In this document: piece after piece, positions 62,360-64,000 of the stretch
Position numbering within the stretch: the stretch's first letter is position 1
Layout of the letters: each line of letters starts with the position of its first letter
Source: Paenirhizobium naphthalenivorans
Lineage (GTDB): Bacteria > Pseudomonadota > Alphaproteobacteria > Rhizobiales > Rhizobiaceae
Direction of reading: 5' to 3'
NCBI RefSeq assembly: GCF_007992095.1
Contig: NZ_BJZP01000021.1
Coordinates: 22,676-86,675 of the forward strand
DNA length: 64,000 bases
The notes under the pieces: generated by a model
Seen by the model: the letters and a program-made list of their open reading frames with translations, nothing else
Databases searched by the model: none
What the model was told of the DNA's origin: nothing
Made by a program: the position numbers and the translations under genes

Positions 62360-63976
62360 ATGGCCGTCGTATCCAAGAAAATTCCCGTTCCCGAGCGCGT
62401 CAAAATCCGCACCGCCCTGCTGTCGGTTTCCGACAAGAGCGGCATTGTGGAGCTGGCGCAAGCATTGAATGCCATGGGCGTGAAGCTGCTGTCGACCGGT
62501 GGCACGCACAAGGTGATCGCCGCCGCTGGTCTACCGGTCATCGACGTTTCCGAGGTGACGGGCTTTCCGGAAATCATGGACGGCCGCGTCAAGACGCTGC
62601 ACCCGAATGTGCATGGTGGCCTGCTGGCGATCCGTGACGACGAGGATCATGTCGCTGCAATGCGCGAGCACGGCATTGAGAGCATCGATCTCTCGGTCAT
62701 CAACCTCTATCCCTTCGAGGAAGTCCGTGCAGCTGGCGGCGACTATCCGACGACGGTCGAGAATATCGATATCGGCGGTCCGGCAATGATCCGCGCCTCG
62801 GCTAAGAACCATGCCTATGTGACCGTGCTCACCGATCCATCCGACTATCCGGCGCTGCTTGAAGCGTTGAAGGCGGACGATTGCCAGACGACCTATGCGC
62901 TGCGCCAGAAGTTGGCCGCCAAGGCCTTTGCCCGCACCGCCGCCTACGATTCGGTGATCTCCAACTGGTTTGCCGAGGCGCTATCGATTGACATGCCGCA
63001 GTATCGCGCGATCGGCGGCGTGCTGAAGGAAGCCATGCGCTACGGCGAAAACCCGCACCAGAGCGCCGGTTTCTACGTTACCGGCGACCAGCGTCCGGGT
63101 GTTGCCACCGCGACCCTGCTCCAGGGCAAGCAACTGTCCTACAACAACATCAACGACACCGATGCCGCTTTCGAGCTGGTGGCCGAATTCCCGCCGGAGA
63201 ATGGTCCAGCCTGCGCCATCATCAAGCACGCCAATCCCTGTGGTGTGGCAACCGGCCCGAGTCTGGTCGAGGCCTACAGGCGGGCGCTGGCTTGCGATTC
63301 CACATCGGCCTTTGGTGGTATTATCGCTCTTAACCAGATGCTCGACGCCGCGACGGCCGAAGAGATCGTCAAGTTGTTCACCGAGGTCATTATAGCTCCG
63401 TCCGTTACCGACGAGGCGAAGGCGATCATCGCCGCCAAACCGAACCTGCGTCTTCTCACCACCGGCGCACTTCCGGACCCGCGTGCCCGCGGTATCGTTG
63501 CGAAGACGGTTTCGGGTGGCCTGCTCGTCCAGTCGCGCGACAATGTCATGGTCGAGGACCTCGAGCTCAAGGTCGTCACCAAGCGCGCGCCGACCCCGGC
63601 CGAGCTGGAGGACATGAAGTTTGCCTTCAAGATTGCCAAGCACGTCAAGTCGAACGCGGTGATCTATGCTAAGGCCGGTCAGACCGCCGGCATCGGCGCT
63701 GGCCAGATGAGCCGGGTCGATTCCGCCCGCATCGCAGCGCTCAAAGCCGAGGATGCGGCTAAGGCGCTCGGCCTTGCAGAGCCGCTGACCAAAGGGTCGG
63801 CCGTTGCTTCCGAGGCCTTTTACCCGTTTGCTGACGGGTTGCTCGCGGCAATCGCCGCCGGCGCCACCGCCGTCATTCAGCCGGGCGGATCGATGCGCGA
63901 TGCAGAGGTGATCGCGGCGGCCGATGAGCACAATGTCGCGATGGTCTTCACCGGCATTCGCCATTTCCGCCACTGA
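62360..63976 (+). CDS. purH: Bifunctional AICAR formyltransferase/IMP cyclohydrolase
   Basis: Performs the last two steps of IMP synthesis. The 538-residue protein has an N-terminal MGS-like IMP cyclohydrolase domain (about 15-200; [22 protein letters not shown]) and a C-terminal AICAR transformylase domain (MRYGENPHQ, the catalytic K-H of [11 protein letters not shown]). GGAG precedes the ATG. The 97-nt leader after the heparinase gene shows no clear regulatory element. The gene is complete and ends 24 bp before the window edge. Confidence 0.98.
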   Translation: MAVVSKKIPVPERVKIRTALLSVSDKSGIVELAQALNAMGVKLLSTGGTHKVIAAAGLPVIDVSEVTGFPEIMDGRVKTLHPNVHGGLLAIRDDEDHVAAMREHGIESIDLSVINLYPFEEVRAAGGDYPTTVENIDIGGPAMIRASAKNHAYVTVLTDPSDYPALLEALKADDCQTTYALRQKLAAKAFARTAAYDSVISNWFAEALSIDMPQYRAIGGVLKEAMRYGENPHQSAGFYVTGDQRPGVATATLLQGKQLSYNNINDTDAAFELVAEFPPENGPACAIIKHANPCGVATGPSLVEAYRRALACDSTSAFGGIIALNQMLDAATAEEIVKLFTEVIIAPSVTDEAKAIIAAKPNLRLLTTGALPDPRARGIVAKTVSGGLLVQSRDNVMVEDLELKVVTKRAPTPAELEDMKFAFKIAKHVKSNAVIYAKAGQTAGIGAGQMSRVDSARIAALKAEDAAKALGLAEPLTKGSAVASEAFYPFADGLLAAIAAGATAVIQPGGSMRDAEVIAAADEHNVAMVFTGIRHFRH

Positions 63977-64000
63977 TCGCGGATCAGTATGGGTGATCGA

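Overview
The window is a gene-dense core chromosomal segment from an alphaproteobacterium of the order Hyphomicrobiales (Rhizobiales), most likely family Rhizobiaceae (Rhizobium/Agrobacterium/Neorhizobium type). The grounds are the chvI-chvG-hprK-PTS cluster next to pckA, a DivL pseudokinase, the alpha-type addBA pair, trpFBA-accD-folC, a replication origin beside hemE with no dnaA nearby, and parAB following mnmEG-rsmG. I see no insertion sequence, prophage, CRISPR array, tRNA or rRNA gene. No genus can be fixed by eye.

Layout. 1-4.7 kb: 5' end of pckA (minus), then chvI, chvG, hprK, a mannose-type EIIA and HPr, joining an envelope/acid-sensing two-component system to the regulatory PTS. 4.7-6.3 kb: ahcY behind a perfect palindrome resembling a SAM/SAH-regulator operator. 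6.4-18.1 kb: divL, a tsaE-amgK fusion, murU, addB and addA, tightly packed. 18.1-18.5 kb: trxA and a bidirectional terminator. 18.5-25 kb (minus): trpF-trpB-trpA, accD, folC, a YgjP-type metalloprotease-like gene and a DUF2852 gene. 25-27.3 kb: phaZ and a nitroreductase, divergent around a 327-bp structured gap. 27.3-32.6 kb (minus): Tim44-like, MltA, Smr and XRE genes, then gyrB. 32.8-33.8 kb: fxsA and secB. 33.9-37.5 kb (minus): PPDK regulator, maf, aroE, coaE, dnaQ. 37.5-37.9 kb: candidate oriC. 37.9-46.7 kb: hemE, hemJ, rho, mnmE, mnmG, rsmG, parA, parB. 46.7-50.9 kb (minus): leuS, lptE, holA. 51.1-56.8 kb: YggS-family gene, prpE, trcR (minus), acs. 56.8-64 kb: excalibur and nuclease-like exported proteins and an SdhAF4-like protein (minus), then htpX, rsmB, a heparinase-family gene and purH.

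The main theme is chromosome replication and segregation. Five near-consensus or palindromic parS sites (27.27, 27.29, 36.04, 42.39 and 44.37 kb) span about 17 kb and bracket the candidate oriC, with parAB on its right side. Two of the sites lie inside protein-coding sequence (5' ends of aroE and rsmG), where they encode an S-R-E-T peptide, and two overlap stop codons. DivL and TrcR add cell-cycle control, and ChvGI plus PTS components add envelope and carbon control.

I found no wholly new multi-gene system. The most worthwhile loose ends are the structured gap upstream of the nitroreductase, the paired operator-like sites upstream of pckA, the inverted repeat upstream of gyrB, and the AccD that has lost its zinc ribbon.
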